Of a stretch of 64,000 nucleotides of DNA, positions 49,247-58,989 are shown piece after piece (positions within the stretch are counted from its first letter, which is position 1; the number at the start of each line of letters is the position of its first letter). The notes beneath the pieces were generated by a model. That model had not been told where the DNA came from, ran no database searches, and worked only from the letters and a program-made list of their open reading frames with translations. The position numbers and the translations under genes were made by a program. The DNA is taken from contig NVXM01000026.1 of assembly GCA_002733865.1 (NCBI GenBank), positions 248,001-312,000 on the forward strand. Reading direction: 5' to 3'. The stretch is from Sphingopyxis sp. (lineage in GTDB: Bacteria; Pseudomonadota; Alphaproteobacteria; Sphingomonadales; Sphingomonadaceae).

Positions 49247-51214
49247 TCAGCCAATTTTTTCGATAATTTGCGGAACGATCGCGTCTGCGGTCAACCCGAA
49301 ATGCGCGTAAAGATCGTCAATCGGCGCCGAAGCCCCAAAGCCGTCGATGCCGAAGCGCAGGCCATCCAGGCCGGTATAGCGTTCCCAGCCAATGGTTGTC
49401 CCCGCTTCGATCGAAACCCGCAAAATGCCGTCACCACCGAGCAGGTCCATTTTATAAGCATCGCTCTGCGCATCGAACAATTCTGCGCAAGGCATTGAGA
49501 TCACGTCAGCCCCATGGCCGGCCGCCTCCAGCTCTGCCGCGACATCCATCGCCAGCGACACTTCCGAACCGGTCGCAACCAGCACGACCCGTTTCGTACC
49601 TTCAGCCGCTTTCAGACGATAAGCACCCTGCTCACATAGATTTGCACTAACGTCCTGCCGCAGCGGCGGAAGCCCCTGGCGAGTGAGCGCGAGCGTCGAT
49701 GGCCCCGTATCCCGCTTGATCGCCAGCGCCCAGCATTCGGCGGTTTCAATCGCATCCGCCGGCCGGAAAACATGCATGTTCGGCATCAGACGCAGGCTTT
49801 GGACATGTTCGATAGGCTGGTGGGTCGGACCGTCTTCGCCGAGACCGATGCTGTCATGGGTCATGACATAAATGGCCCGGGCGCTCTGGATCGCCGAGAG
49901 TCGCATGGCGCCGCGGCAATAGTCGGTAAACACCAGGAACGTCCCGCCATAGGGAATGATACCGCCGTGCAACGCCATGCCGTTCATTGCCGCTGCCATG
50001 CCGAATTCGCGGATGCCATAATAGATATAGCGACCGGAATAATCGTCTTTTGTCAGCGGCTTGGTAGAAGGAGTTTTGGTATTGTTTGAACCTGTCAAAT
50101 CGGCACTGCCGCCGATCATCTCCGGCAAGGCTGCAGTGATCGCGCCCAATGCCATTTCGGAAGCCTTGCGGGTGGCCCATTTCGGCGGATCTTTGGCGAG
50201 GCCTTCCATATAGTCCTGCATCGCCTTGCCGTCCGGCAGCTCACCCGCCATGCGGCGCTTGAATTCGGCTTCGTCTTTATGGCCATCCAGACGGGCATTC
50301 CATTCCGCCCGGGCGGCAGCGCCCTTTTCGCCCAATTCGCGCCAGGAAGTCAGAACATCGTCCGGAATGACAAACGGTTCATGCTTCCAGTCCAGAGCTT
50401 CGCGGGCGCGCGCAATTTCTTCGTCACCGAGCGGCGCGCCGTGGGTGGCCGACGTGCCTTGCTTGGTCGGAGCGCCAAACCCAATAACCGTTTTGCAGGC
50501 GACCAGCGATGGCCGCGGATCGGCTTCCGCTTCGCTCAGCGCCTTGCGGATATCATCAAAGTCGTGGCCATCGCAGGAAACGACATGCCAGCCAGAAGCA
50601 CGATAACGGGCCGGAATATCCTCACATGTCGATAATTCTGTTCCGCCGTCAATAGTTATACCGTTATCATCCCACAGAACATTAAGTCTTCCCAGCCCCA
50701 AATGGCCGGCCAGACCGACCGCTTCGTGGTTGATTCCTTCCATCAGGCAGCCGTCACCGGCAATCACCCAGGTTTTATGGTCGACCAGATCATCACCAAA
50801 CAGCGCATTCAGATGGCGTTCGGCCACCGCCATGCCGACCGCAGTCGCAAAGCCCTGCCCAAGCGGCCCGGTGGTCGTTTCTATACCTTCGAGTTTGAAA
50901 TTTTCAGGATGGCCCGCGCATGGCGAACTGAGCTGGCGAAAATCCTTGATGTCCTGCATGGTCGGGTGGGCATAGCCGGTCAGGTGCAGAAGCGAATAGA
51001 TCAGCATCGACCCATGGCCGGCAGACAGTACAAACCGGTCCCGATCGGCCCATTTCGGGGCCTTCGGATCATATTTCAGAAAATCACTGAACAGCACCGT
51101 TGCAACGTCGGCCATACCCATTGGCATTCCGGGGTGGCCACTATTGGCAGCCTGGACCGCATCCATGGCGAGCGCTCTGATGGCGTTTGCCATGTTCTTT
51201 TCGGTAACGGTCAT
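49247..51214 (-). CDS. tkt: Transketolase
   Basis: The 655-residue thiamine-diphosphate enzyme moves two-carbon units in the pentose phosphate pathway. TPP-binding [18 protein letters not shown] and [11 protein letters not shown], the [16 protein letters not shown] substrate loop and the middle-domain [20 protein letters not shown] are present. ATG 51214 ([20 protein letters not shown]) is preferred; an in-frame extension to 51241 adds nine residues without homology. It heads the minus-strand group tkt-gap-pgk-fda. Confidence 0.96.
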   Translation of the reverse strand: MTVTEKNMANAIRALAMDAVQAANSGHPGMPMGMADVATVLFSDFLKYDPKAPKWADRDRFVLSAGHGSMLIYSLLHLTGYAHPTMQDIKDFRQLSSPCAGHPENFKLEGIETTTGPLGQGFATAVGMAVAERHLNALFGDDLVDHKTWVIAGDGCLMEGINHEAVGLAGHLGLGRLNVLWDDNGITIDGGTELSTCEDIPARYRASGWHVVSCDGHDFDDIRKALSEAEADPRPSLVACKTVIGFGAPTKQGTSATHGAPLGDEEIARAREALDWKHEPFVIPDDVLTSWRELGEKGAAARAEWNARLDGHKDEAEFKRRMAGELPDGKAMQDYMEGLAKDPPKWATRKASEMALGAITAALPEMIGGSADLTGSNNTKTPSTKPLTKDDYSGRYIYYGIREFGMAAAMNGMALHGGIIPYGGTFLVFTDYCRGAMRLSAIQSARAIYVMTHDSIGLGEDGPTHQPIEHVQSLRLMPNMHVFRPADAIETAECWALAIKRDTGPSTLALTRQGLPPLRQDVSANLCEQGAYRLKAAEGTKRVVLVATGSEVSLAMDVAAELEAAGHGADVISMPCAELFDAQSDAYKMDLLGGDGILRVSIEAGTTIGWERYTGLDGLRFGIDGFGASAPIDDLYAHFGLTADAIVPQIIEKIG

Positions 51215-51413
51215 GACGGATCTGATCTCCCGGACTGGCAATGTAAACGCACGACAAAATGCCGCGATTCGTTATTTTGCCCCCTCCTTTGATGATCCAG
51301 CAACGCGCCGTCAAGGACCGCTTTTCACTATCCAGTGTTTACGGCGCAAGAATAGATTGATAGCAAGGAAAGACAGGACCTTACCTGTTGGAAACAAGCT
51401 ATGGAAAATGCTC

Positions 51414-51602
51414 ATGGACAATGAACGGGTCATCCTGGCGATCGGTCGCTTGGAACGCGCGCTAAGCCGTATCGAAACCTCGGCCACCGCCCAAAAGACC
51501 GATATTGATCCTGCGCTGGCGGCACGCCACGAGGCGCTGAAAGAAGAAATGAAGCAGGCGATCCGGACAATAGACGGTCTGATTGAGCGACAGGAAAACT
51601 GA
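51414..51602 (+). CDS. Small coiled-coil protein preceding zapA
   Basis: The 62-residue protein (MDNERVILAIGRLERALSRI ... ending in GLIERQEN) is almost entirely helical with heptad-like spacing. ATG 51414 has GGAAA 6 nt upstream; ATG 51408 is an alternative giving two more residues. It ends 1 nt before the zapA ATG, so the two are coupled. Small coiled-coil genes in this place are common in alphaproteobacteria and may relate to Z-ring assembly (inference from position). Confidence 0.75.
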   Translation: MDNERVILAIGRLERALSRIETSATAQKTDIDPALAARHEALKEEMKQAIRTIDGLIERQEN

Positions 51603-51603
51603 C

Positions 51604-51927
51604 ATGGCGCAAATGAAACTGGAAATAGCGGGCCGTTCATTCATGGTCACCTGCCAGGATGGCGAGGAAGAGCATCTTACCAGATTAGCGGCCATGGTCG
51701 ATCGCAAGGCCCGGGAAGCTGGCGACCCGGCGGGATTGACCGAAAGCCGCATGTTGCTGTTCACTTCGCTGCTGCTGGCGGATGAATTGCACGCCGCGCA
51801 AAACAAGAGACCAGAACCGGAAACGGCCGAAAAGCCCGCAAAATCCGATCCGAAGGACGAGCAGGCGATTACCGCGCTCGAAAAACTGGCAGATCGTGCC
51901 GAACAATTGGCGAACAGCCTTGAGTAA
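51604..51927 (+). CDS. zapA: Cell division protein ZapA
   Basis: The 107-residue FtsZ-associated protein begins MAQMKLEIAGRSFMVTCQDG, with the conserved GEEEHLTRLAAMVD and LLFTSLLLADELH segments, then a coiled-coil C terminus. It cross-links FtsZ filaments at mid-cell. It is followed by the 6S RNA region and fau, the standard zapA-ssrS-fau order. Confidence 0.93.
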   Translation: MAQMKLEIAGRSFMVTCQDGEEEHLTRLAAMVDRKAREAGDPAGLTESRMLLFTSLLLADELHAAQNKRPEPETAEKPAKSDPKDEQAITALEKLADRAEQLANSLE

Positions 51928-51944
51928 CGCCCCTTTCGTGCCTA

Positions 51945-52106
51945 GATAGGTTCAGACGGGTACTGTCTGGCACGAGCTTGATACGAACATCCCTGAGGCG
52001 ATATAACTTCCTAGGGAGCTGTCCCTGCCCGGATTGCGGACTGTTTGGCAGTCGGGTCCGATGCATATGGCGCCCACCTGACGTAATAGGCGTCAGAGGA
52101 TTTTCC
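51945..52106 (+). ncRNA. ssrS: 6S RNA
   Basis: The 200-nt gap between zapA and fau is the standard place of 6S RNA, which binds sigma70 RNA polymerase in stationary phase. The segment CCCTGAGGCGATATAACTTC (51991-52010) resembles the conserved CCCUGAGCCGAUAUUU of E. coli 6S RNA. The 3' side contains a perfect CTGACG/CGTCAG hairpin (52078-52096) followed by TTTT at 52101-52104, a plausible transcript end. Ends are approximate and I cannot fold the whole molecule here. Confidence 0.75.
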
Positions 52107-52156
52107 GGCAAACGACCAAGATGGTCCCGTCACTATCCTGCAGAAAGAAGAATTTT

Positions 52157-52741
52157 TTGAGTAGCTTGAGCGCTAAAAAGAAGACATTACGCGAAGAATA
52201 TCGCCGGCGACGGGATGTGTTTTACGGCCAGCTGGACATGGCGACCCGGGGCCTTGCTTTCCGGCGTCCCCCCACGCCTCTGGCCAAACTGATCGAGCGA
52301 AGCGAATGCGTTGCGCTATACAGCGCCATCGGATCTGAGGCACCGACGGAACGGCTGGCAGACTATCTCGGAGAAATCGGAAAAACCGTGGCATTCCCGG
52401 TCTGCATGCCCAATGCTCCGCTGGAGTTTCGCCAGGTCGATAATCTTGATCTGCTGGAAGCGGGATTCCGCGATATCGCCGAACCCGGCGAGGAGTGCCC
52501 GTCCGTCACCCCCGATTTGATTATCGCCCCGATGCTGGCCTTTGACCGGTCCATGCAGCGTCTCGGACAAGGCGGCGGCCATTATGATCGGACGTTTGAA
52601 CATTATCCGGACGCGCTCCGCATTGGTCTGGCTTGGTCGGTACAGGAAACGGAAGACATTCCCGTGGAAGAGCATGACAAGCCCTTGCACATGATCGTCA
52701 CAGAATCGGAAATCATCCAAACAGTCGAAATGACGTCATGA
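52157..52741 (+). CDS. fau: 5-formyltetrahydrofolate cyclo-ligase
   Basis: The 194-residue enzyme converts 5-formyl-THF to 5,10-methenyl-THF using ATP. It has the N-terminal AKKKTLREEYRRRRD helix and the family C-terminal signature DRSMQRLGQGGGHYDRTFEH. The likely start is TTG 52157 (SSLSAKKKTL) preceded by GAAAGAAG; an in-frame ATG at 52121 gives 12 more residues but lacks a Shine-Dalgarno and lies close to the 6S RNA end. The stop overlaps the next gene by ATGA. Confidence 0.92.
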   Translation: MSSLSAKKKTLREEYRRRRDVFYGQLDMATRGLAFRRPPTPLAKLIERSECVALYSAIGSEAPTERLADYLGEIGKTVAFPVCMPNAPLEFRQVDNLDLLEAGFRDIAEPGEECPSVTPDLIIAPMLAFDRSMQRLGQGGGHYDRTFEHYPDALRIGLAWSVQETEDIPVEEHDKPLHMIVTESEIIQTVEMTS

Positions 52742-52989
52742 CAGCAGAGCCAGACGACAAGCCGCCCTACAACCCACCGGATCCACCGAACTGGCGCCAG
52801 CCCTTCGGGATGGTTCTGATTCTGATTGTGATTCTGCTGTGGAGCGGACTGGCCCTCAACATGATCGACTGGGTCAGCGGGCTGAACTTCTGGCTGCAGC
52901 TGCCAATCTACATTTTTGCAGGGATTGCCTGGATATTTCCAGTGAAGCCACTGCTGATCTGGATGAATACGGGAAAATTCCGCTCCTGA
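52738..52989 (+). CDS. DUF2842 family small membrane protein
   Basis: The 83-residue protein has a proline-rich N terminus (DDKPPYNPPDPPNWRQPFGM) and two TM segments (VLILIVILLWSGLALNMI and LPIYIFAGIAWIFPVKPLL), ending in WMNTGKFRS. This layout and the IAWIFPVKPLLIWM end match the DUF2842 family of alphaproteobacteria, of unknown function. It is coupled to fau by an ATGA overlap. Confidence 0.85.
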   Translation: MTAEPDDKPPYNPPDPPNWRQPFGMVLILIVILLWSGLALNMIDWVSGLNFWLQLPIYIFAGIAWIFPVKPLLIWMNTGKFRS

Positions 52990-52990
52990 G

Positions 52991-53016
52991 GCGCCATTTC
53001 CCGCTTTTTCGGGAAA

Positions 53017-53022
<6 letters not shown>
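52991..53022. repeat. 13-bp perfect inverted repeat reaching into tRNA-Asp
   Basis: GCGCCATTTCCCG (52991-53003) and CGGGAAATGGCGC (53010-53022) are perfect arms with loop CTTTTT. The right arm includes the last six bases of the tRNA-Asp gene (GCGCCA on the minus strand). It could be a bidirectional terminator for the DUF2842 gene and the tRNA, though no T-tract follows on either strand. Confidence 0.7.
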
Positions 53023-53093
<71 letters not shown>

Positions 53094-53626
53094 TTATGCA
53101 CCTGCATTGGGCGGTGGAGCAGCGCAAGTAGAAGAGCTCTGCATTTCTGTCAACTACACTCTTTCGATTATTCTGCATAATTCAGATCCCGTTCCGATTG
53201 AACGGCAGTTTCCCCTGTTTCCGCTGGCCTACGCGCGACCCAGATTGCGCGATTTTCTGAATCTTTCAGCCCCCGTCAGGACGATCGATTCTGGCCGTGA
53301 GCGCGACAAAGCGGCTCGAGAATCATAATCGAGCCGTAGAGCATGATGCGGCATGCGATTCTTTTCCGGCTTTTGCGCCGGTCCAGAATATCCCTTGGTT
53401 TATTTGGTATTTACCAAATATTTTGCTTTGCTCGGCATAGGACCCGCATGACGGATGCGGGGATACAGAATGTCAGACCACAGCAGCCCATGGGAGGCGC
53501 GCCTGCCGGCGATGGACAATCCTTGGCAAGGTGCCCGTCATCAAGCTCTCAGACCGCCTCTGCAACACCAGGCGGCCACTTCTCTTTTCCAGCACAGTCG
53601 ACTGAATCTAATCGGGGTATAGCATA
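53094..53626. other. 533-nt spacer with one palindrome, no gene recognised
   Basis: Between tRNA-Asp and the DUF11-like gene I find no convincing coding frame. A plus-strand frame at 53343-53627 lacks protein character. The only clear structure is the palindrome at 53401-53420. Confidence 0.5.
53401..53420. promoter_or_regulatory. Perfect palindrome, possible operator
   Basis: TATTTGGTATTTACCAAATA is a perfect inverted repeat of 9-bp arms with a 2-nt centre. It lies in the region upstream of the secreted DUF11-like gene, 207 nt before its ATG. AT-rich symmetrical sites like this are typical of dimeric repressors, but no regulator gene is adjacent. Confidence 0.45.
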
Positions 53627-54091
53627 ATGGTAAAACGGTTTCTTTTCGCTCTGTCACTGGCCCTGCCCGGCGCTGCGATGGCAGCCAATAACGTGAGCCT
53701 GTCGAGCGACGTCTATGTCGAACGCAAGGTGGCAAAGCCGAACGGAACCACCGCGCTGATACTCGAGGAACCGACAACCGTCACGGCGGGCGACAAGCTG
53801 GTGTTCGTGGTAAAATATAAAAATGTTGGCAACGCGCCAGCTTCGGATTTCTCAGTCACCAACCCGCTGCCCAAAACGGTGGTGTTTAACGGCACCGCCG
53901 ATGGCACCGAGCTGGTGTCCGTCGACGGAGGCAAAAGTTGGGGCCCGCTGGGCGCCCTCACCTATGTCGGCAGCAACGGCAATATTCGTCCGGCGCTGAT
54001 GACCGATGTGACCCATGTGAAATGGAGATTCAACCGTACCCTGTCCGCTGGTTCTGGGGGCAAGCTGGTATTTCGCGGTACCGTGAAATAG
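53627..54091 (+). CDS. Secreted DUF11-like repeat-domain protein
   Basis: The 154-residue protein has a signal peptide (MVKRFLFALSLALPGAAMAA) and a single beta-rich domain with TAGDKLVFVVKYKNVGNAPA, SDFSVTNPLPKTVVF and KLVFRGTVK, the pattern of a DUF11/CARDB-like immunoglobulin-type domain. Proteins of this kind are extracellular or periplasmic; a specific role is unknown. It is alone on its strand, convergent with the bkd genes. Confidence 0.82.
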   Translation: MVKRFLFALSLALPGAAMAANNVSLSSDVYVERKVAKPNGTTALILEEPTTVTAGDKLVFVVKYKNVGNAPASDFSVTNPLPKTVVFNGTADGTELVSVDGGKSWGPLGALTYVGSNGNIRPALMTDVTHVKWRFNRTLSAGSGGKLVFRGTVK

Positions 54092-54106
54092 TCCTGCCGC
54101 AGACAA

Positions 54107-55396
54107 TCAGTCAGCGAACAACAGGACCGGCGTCTCGAGGAAATGTTTCAAAGCCTGCACATAGCTGGCAGCGTCATAGCCATCGACCACCCGGTGATCG
54201 CATGAGATGGACAGATTCATCAGCTTGCGTACCTGAAGCTCTCCGTCGATGATCATCGGCCGCTCGACAATTTTGTTCGGCCCGATAATCGCCACTTCGG
54301 GGCGATTGATGACCGGGGTCGTCGCGATTCCGCCCAACGGTCCCAATGACGTCAAGGTGAGCGTTGATCCCGAAAGCTCCGACGCTTTCGCCGTGCCATC
54401 GCGGGCCGATGCGGCCAAGCGGCTGATTTCGGACGCCAGCTGCCATATGTTCATATCCTGCGCGTTGCGCAGAACCGGCACCATAAGTCCCTGATCGGTC
54501 TGTGTGGCCATGCCAAGATGCACCGCACCATGGCGGGTCACCACACCGGCTTCATCATCATAGATTGCGTTGAGCATCGGATATTGCGGCAGCGACTTGC
54601 AGATCGCGACAATCATCAGTGGCAACATTGTCAGTTTGGGACGCTCGCCGCGATTGGCATTCAGGTCCGCGCGCATATCCTCCAGTTCGGTCATGTCGAT
54701 CTCGTCGACATAGGAGAAATGCGGTATATTGCGTTTTGATTCGGCCATATTCTGCGCAATTTTCCGGCGCATTCCGATAACCTTGATGGTCTCGTCCTCG
54801 CGCTTGTGCGAGACTCCGGAAGGGCGATAACCTTCTCCCGATCCGTAGTTCAGATAGGCATCCAGATCGCTGTGCCGGATATGATCGCCCTGGGCTTTCA
54901 CTTGGCCAAGGTCGACCGCAAGATCGCGAGCGCGCTTCCGCACCGCCGGGGTAGCGAGCACCTTCCGGCTGCCCCCATCTGACGGCTTGACGTCACTGGC
55001 TTTCTCATCAGCTACCGGCGCCTCTTCAGACTCTTCCTCAGCCTCGACCTGATCGTTCCCATCAGATTTTTCTTCTTTTATTTCAGTATCTTGCTCTTTG
55101 TCGTCGCTGCCATCAGCTACTTCCAGATCTTCTAGCTCATCAAGGTCGACATCCCCCTCAACCTCAATCTCGACCAGCATCGATCCGATCGAAATAATAT
55201 CCCCTTCTTCTCCGGCAATCGCAGTAATCTTGCCGGAAACCGGCGCTTCCATCTCCACCGTCGCCTTGTCGGTCATGACATCGGCCAACTGGTCGTCTTC
55301 CGCGACAACATTGCCAACTTTAATATGCCACTTGACGATTTCCGCCTCGGCAATGCCCTCGCCAATGTCAGGCAGATTGAATATAAATTTGGTCAT
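54107..55396 (-). CDS. bkdB: Dihydrolipoamide acyltransferase (E2), branched-chain 2-oxoacid dehydrogenase
   Basis: The 429-residue E2 core has one lipoyl domain (DKATVEMEAPVSG, lipoyl-Lys in DKA), a long acidic linker (about 90-140), a peripheral subunit-binding domain (VLATPAVRKRARDLAVDLGQ) and a catalytic domain ending near SCDHRVVDGYDAASY (His/Asp active site). Acidic linker and the E1a/E1b partners favour the branched-chain complex over pyruvate dehydrogenase. It overlaps E1b by ATGA. No E3 gene is adjacent. Confidence 0.92.
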   Translation of the reverse strand: MTKFIFNLPDIGEGIAEAEIVKWHIKVGNVVAEDDQLADVMTDKATVEMEAPVSGKITAIAGEEGDIISIGSMLVEIEVEGDVDLDELEDLEVADGSDDKEQDTEIKEEKSDGNDQVEAEEESEEAPVADEKASDVKPSDGGSRKVLATPAVRKRARDLAVDLGQVKAQGDHIRHSDLDAYLNYGSGEGYRPSGVSHKREDETIKVIGMRRKIAQNMAESKRNIPHFSYVDEIDMTELEDMRADLNANRGERPKLTMLPLMIVAICKSLPQYPMLNAIYDDEAGVVTRHGAVHLGMATQTDQGLMVPVLRNAQDMNIWQLASEISRLAASARDGTAKASELSGSTLTLTSLGPLGGIATTPVINRPEVAIIGPNKIVERPMIIDGELQVRKLMNLSISCDHRVVDGYDAASYVQALKHFLETPVLLFAD

Positions 55397-56415
55397 GATT
55401 GCAAATCCCCGACAATTTTCTCCAGCGCTTCACCAATCCGGACCGGTCCCGGGAAATAGGCCCATTCCAGGCTGTGCGGATAGGGTGTGTCAAAACCGGT
55501 AACCCGCTCAATCGGCGCCTCAAGATGATAGAAACAGCGTTCCTGCACCAGAGCAGACAACTCCGCCCCAAAACCGCTGGTCCGCGTTGCTTCGTGCACG
55601 ATCATGCAACGGCCGGTTTTCTTGACCGACTTTTCGATCGTCTCAATATCGACCGGCACAAGGGTGCGCAGATCAATGACCTCGGCATTAATTTCATGTT
55701 CTTCGACCACTGCCTTGGCGACGTGCACCATGGTCCCATATGCGAGCACCGTCACTGCATCACCCTCGCGAACAATGCTCGCCTTGCCGAGCGGCACGGT
55801 ATAGTGCCCCTCCGGCACCTCAGCCTCGGCAAATTTGGACCAAGGTTCCACCGGGTTGTCGTAATAGCCGGTAAACGGGCCATTGTAGATGCGCTTCGGC
55901 TCCAGAAACAGCACCGGGTCATTATCCTCGATGGAGGAAATCAACAGACCCTTTGCGTCATATGGCGTTGACGGGATGACGGTTTTCAATCCGGAAACAT
56001 GAGTGAACATCGCTTCGGGCGACTGGCTGTGCGTCTGGCCGCCAAAAATGCCGCCACCGACCGGCGACCGCACGGTAAGCGGAGCAGTGAATTCTCCTGC
56101 CGAGCGATAGCGCAGCCGCGCAGCTTCGGAAATCAGCTGGTCCATGCCGGGATAGATATAATCGGCAAATTGGATCTCCGGCACCGGCCGCAGACCGTAA
56201 GCACACATGCCGACCGCCGCTCCGATAATCCCGCATTCGGAGATCGGCGTGTCGAAACAGCGCGTTTTGCCAAATTTTTCCTGAAGTCCCGCCGTCGCGC
56301 GAAAGACGCCGCCGAAATAGCCGACGTCTTCACCCATGATCACAACATTGTCGTCGCGCTCCATCATCGTTTCCAGGCCGCTGTTGATGGCCTCTATCAT
56401 GTTCATGACGGCCAT
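55393..56415 (-). CDS. bkdA2: 2-oxoisovalerate dehydrogenase E1 beta subunit
   Basis: The 340-residue subunit forms the heterotetrameric TPP-dependent E1 with BkdA1. Motifs include VVIMGEDVGYFGGVFRATAG, CGIIGAAVGMCAYGLRPVPE and VLAYGTMVHVAKA. The ATG overlaps the end of bkdA1 by 13 nt; a second ATG at 56406 would give an ATGA overlap. Confidence 0.94.
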   Translation of the reverse strand: MAVMNMIEAINSGLETMMERDDNVVIMGEDVGYFGGVFRATAGLQEKFGKTRCFDTPISECGIIGAAVGMCAYGLRPVPEIQFADYIYPGMDQLISEAARLRYRSAGEFTAPLTVRSPVGGGIFGGQTHSQSPEAMFTHVSGLKTVIPSTPYDAKGLLISSIEDNDPVLFLEPKRIYNGPFTGYYDNPVEPWSKFAEAEVPEGHYTVPLGKASIVREGDAVTVLAYGTMVHVAKAVVEEHEINAEVIDLRTLVPVDIETIEKSVKKTGRCMIVHEATRTSGFGAELSALVQERCFYHLEAPIERVTGFDTPYPHSLEWAYFPGPVRIGEALEKIVGDLQS

Positions 56416-57677
56416 TTGATTTCCCGCTCTTTGTTCGCCTGTGCGGCCTGTTCCCTAAGATGCCAGGGCATGTCCTCAAACACGTCCTGAAACATGGTTT
56501 CAAACGGCTGATGCAGCCCGTGGCCCAATATGCCGTTTTTGGCAGCTTCGGTAACCGCCTCTTTGACCGCTGCCAAAGATTCCGCGTCCAGCTGCTCCTG
56601 CTGCTCGACACTCCAGATGCCCCGCTTGATCAGATGCTTGTTGAGCCGCATGATCGGATCGCCGAGCGGCCATTCCTGGCGCTCCTGTGCACTGCGATAA
56701 GCAGTCGGATCATCCGAAGTGCTATGGGCATCGGCGCGATAGGTAAAATGCTCGATCAATGTCGGGCCCTGGTTGGTCCTCGCCCGCTCGGCCGCCCATC
56801 GCGTTGCTGCATAGACCGCCAGCGGATCATTGCCATCGACGCGCAGCGCGGCAATCCCATAGCCGACACCCCGCGCAGCGAAGGTGGTCCGCTCCGCACC
56901 GGCAAATCCGGAGAAAGACGAAATCGCCCATTGGTTGTTGACAATATTCATGATGACCGGCGCATTATAGACCGCAGCAAAGGTCATCGCCGCGTGAAAA
57001 TCGCCCTCGGCCGTCGATCCTTCGCCGCACCATACGGCTGCAATCCGGCTATCCCCCTTGGAGGCGCTGGCCATGGCCCAGCCCACCGCTTGTGGATATT
57101 GGGTTGTCAGATTGCCCGACACCGTAAAGAAATTGAGCTCGCGCGAACTGTACATGATCGGCAGCTGCCGACCTTTCAGCTTGTCCGCCTTGTTCGAGAA
57201 AATCTGGTTGACCATCTCGATCATCGGATAGCCACGCGCAAATAATATGCCTTGCTGGCGATAGCTGGGAAAACACATATCGTCCGCATGCAATGCCATC
57301 GTCGAGGCAACCGAAGTTGCTTCCTCGCCAGTGCATTTCATGTAGAAGCTCGTTTTGCCCTGACGTTGCTGGCGATGCAGGCGGTCGTCGAAAGTGCGGA
57401 CCTGCACCATCGTGCGGAGCATCTTCAGCAGGGTCTCGTCATCCAGCTTGGGATCCCATGGACCGACAGCCGCGTCGTCATCGTCGAGCACGCGGATCAT
57501 GCTATACGCCATGTCTCGCATATCTTTCGGCGCGACATTTATGTCCGGACGGGCCAGCTCGCCCGCCTCAGGAATATCCAGATCACTATAGTCCACCACA
57601 TCGCCGGGCCTATATTGAGGCTCGGGGATATGCAGGCTCAGTGGCGGCAGATTGCTCTTGTTTTTGTCATCAGCCAT
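56403..57677 (-). CDS. bkdA1: 2-oxoisovalerate dehydrogenase E1 alpha subunit
   Basis: The 424-residue subunit binds TPP and decarboxylates branched 2-oxoacids from Val, Leu and Ile. The TPP motif reads AAVWCGEGSTAEGDFHAAMT and continues to IVNNQWAIS; FYMKCTGEEATSVASTMALH and THFTYRADAHSTSDDPTAYR-type segments are present (here EHFTYRADAHSTSDDP). Its N-terminal extension of about 70 residues is typical of bacterial BCKDH E1a. It heads the three-gene operon; no Lrp-type regulator gene is adjacent. Confidence 0.94.
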   Translation of the reverse strand: MADDKNKSNLPPLSLHIPEPQYRPGDVVDYSDLDIPEAGELARPDINVAPKDMRDMAYSMIRVLDDDDAAVGPWDPKLDDETLLKMLRTMVQVRTFDDRLHRQQRQGKTSFYMKCTGEEATSVASTMALHADDMCFPSYRQQGILFARGYPMIEMVNQIFSNKADKLKGRQLPIMYSSRELNFFTVSGNLTTQYPQAVGWAMASASKGDSRIAAVWCGEGSTAEGDFHAAMTFAAVYNAPVIMNIVNNQWAISSFSGFAGAERTTFAARGVGYGIAALRVDGNDPLAVYAATRWAAERARTNQGPTLIEHFTYRADAHSTSDDPTAYRSAQERQEWPLGDPIMRLNKHLIKRGIWSVEQQEQLDAESLAAVKEAVTEAAKNGILGHGLHQPFETMFQDVFEDMPWHLREQAAQANKEREIKWPS

Positions 57678-57789
57678 GAGGCCTCTCCAGCAGAAGTTGC
57701 GCAGTCATTGCGCTGCAATATTCGTTCAACTCACTGTTACAATATTACTATTGTTGACTTAGGTCAATCTCCCTGCCCTATTTTTTGGT

Positions 57790-58749
57790 TTATACCGCCA
57801 CTGGCGCAGAAATATGGGCTTGCGGATCGTAATCCTGAACGTGGAAATCGCTGATATCATATTGAAAGACCGAATCAGGTTTTCGAAGGATCTTGAGCTT
57901 CGGCGCTCCGCTCGGCTGCCTGGACAGTTGCTCTTCCACCAACTCCGAATGGTTAAGATAGAGATGCACGTCGCCGCCATTCCAGACCAGTTCGCCGGGT
58001 TCCAGGTCGCATTGCTGCGCAATCATCCGGATCAGCAACGCCGCAGAAAACACATTAAACGCAAAGCCGAGCCCCAGGTCACAGCTGCGCTGATAGAGCA
58101 GTCCGGACAGTTTCCCCTTAGAGACATAGAATTGATAGGTCTTGTGGCAGGGCGGCAAGGCCATCTGATCGAGCTCGGCCACATTCCAGCCGGTAAAAAT
58201 ATGACGACGGGAGCCAGGGTTGTTTTTGATTCCCTCGATTAGCGCGGCGATCTGGTTAATACCCTTGTCCTCGCGCCGGAAAAGCCCCTCGCCTGCGGGC
58301 GTGTACCGCGGCCAGTCGACCCACTGCTTGCCATATACCGGTCCCAGATCACCCCAGCGCGTGGCGAATGCTTCATCCTCGATTATCCGCTGTTCAAATT
58401 CATCCCGGTCGATATCGTCTCCGGTTTCCCTGCGATATTTGTCGAGTGGCCAGTCGGTCCAGATATAGACCTTTTGCTTAACCAGCTCGCGAATATTGGT
58501 ATCGCCAGTGAGGAACCACAGCATTTCTCGTGCCGCAGTCTTCCAGAAAACGCGCTTGGTCGTGAGCAGCGGAATCGCATCATTGGTGAGATCGAAGCGC
58601 ATCGTCACGCCAAAAACGGCGCGTGTGCCAACCCCGGTGCGGTCAACCCGCTCGTCTCCTTGCGTCCAAATCCTGCGCATCAGATCGAGATATTGCTGTT
58701 CATAATGCTGGTCGGGAATCAAGCGATCAATCTCCAATGGCCTATCCAC
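57790..58749 (-). CDS. thyA: Thymidylate synthase
   Basis: The 319-residue enzyme methylates dUMP with 5,10-methylene-THF. The catalytic Cys is in ALPPCHKTYQFYVSKGKLSG, with RSCDLGLGFAFNVFSAALLI and the C-terminal ISDFHVQDYDPQAHI. It is longer than the 264-residue E. coli enzyme because of an insertion of about 50 residues at about 95-150 (WPLDKYRRETGDDIDRDEF), as in other long-form ThyA. It starts at GTG 58749. Confidence 0.96.
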   Translation of the reverse strand: MDRPLEIDRLIPDQHYEQQYLDLMRRIWTQGDERVDRTGVGTRAVFGVTMRFDLTNDAIPLLTTKRVFWKTAAREMLWFLTGDTNIRELVKQKVYIWTDWPLDKYRRETGDDIDRDEFEQRIIEDEAFATRWGDLGPVYGKQWVDWPRYTPAGEGLFRREDKGINQIAALIEGIKNNPGSRRHIFTGWNVAELDQMALPPCHKTYQFYVSKGKLSGLLYQRSCDLGLGFAFNVFSAALLIRMIAQQCDLEPGELVWNGGDVHLYLNHSELVEEQLSRQPSGAPKLKILRKPDSVFQYDISDFHVQDYDPQAHISAPVAV

Positions 58750-58912
58750 AGATGCTAGACCTGTCCTGTGCTATGCTCAACCGGCCTGTTTCATTTCCGC
58801 GCCAATCGCCCGAAATTTTATCGGTAGAACCGCGGCCAATGACTTGAACACTCATTGTCCTTATCCTATAAATTGCGAAGTCGATCGTGAATGCATGACT
58901 AAGCAATCGGTT

Positions 58913-58989
58913 CGGGAAGTAGCTCAGCCTGGTAGAGTACGGCGTTCGGGACGCCGGGGCCGGAGGTTCGAATCCTCTCTTCCCGACCA
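58913..58989 (+). tRNA. tRNA-Pro (CGG)
   Basis: The 77-nt gene begins CGGGAAGTAGCTCAGCCTGG, has anticodon loop TTCGGGA (anticodon CGG), T arm GGAGGTTCGAATCCTCT and encoded CCA. Acceptor arms CGGGAAG/CTTCCCG pair perfectly. Confidence 0.97.
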
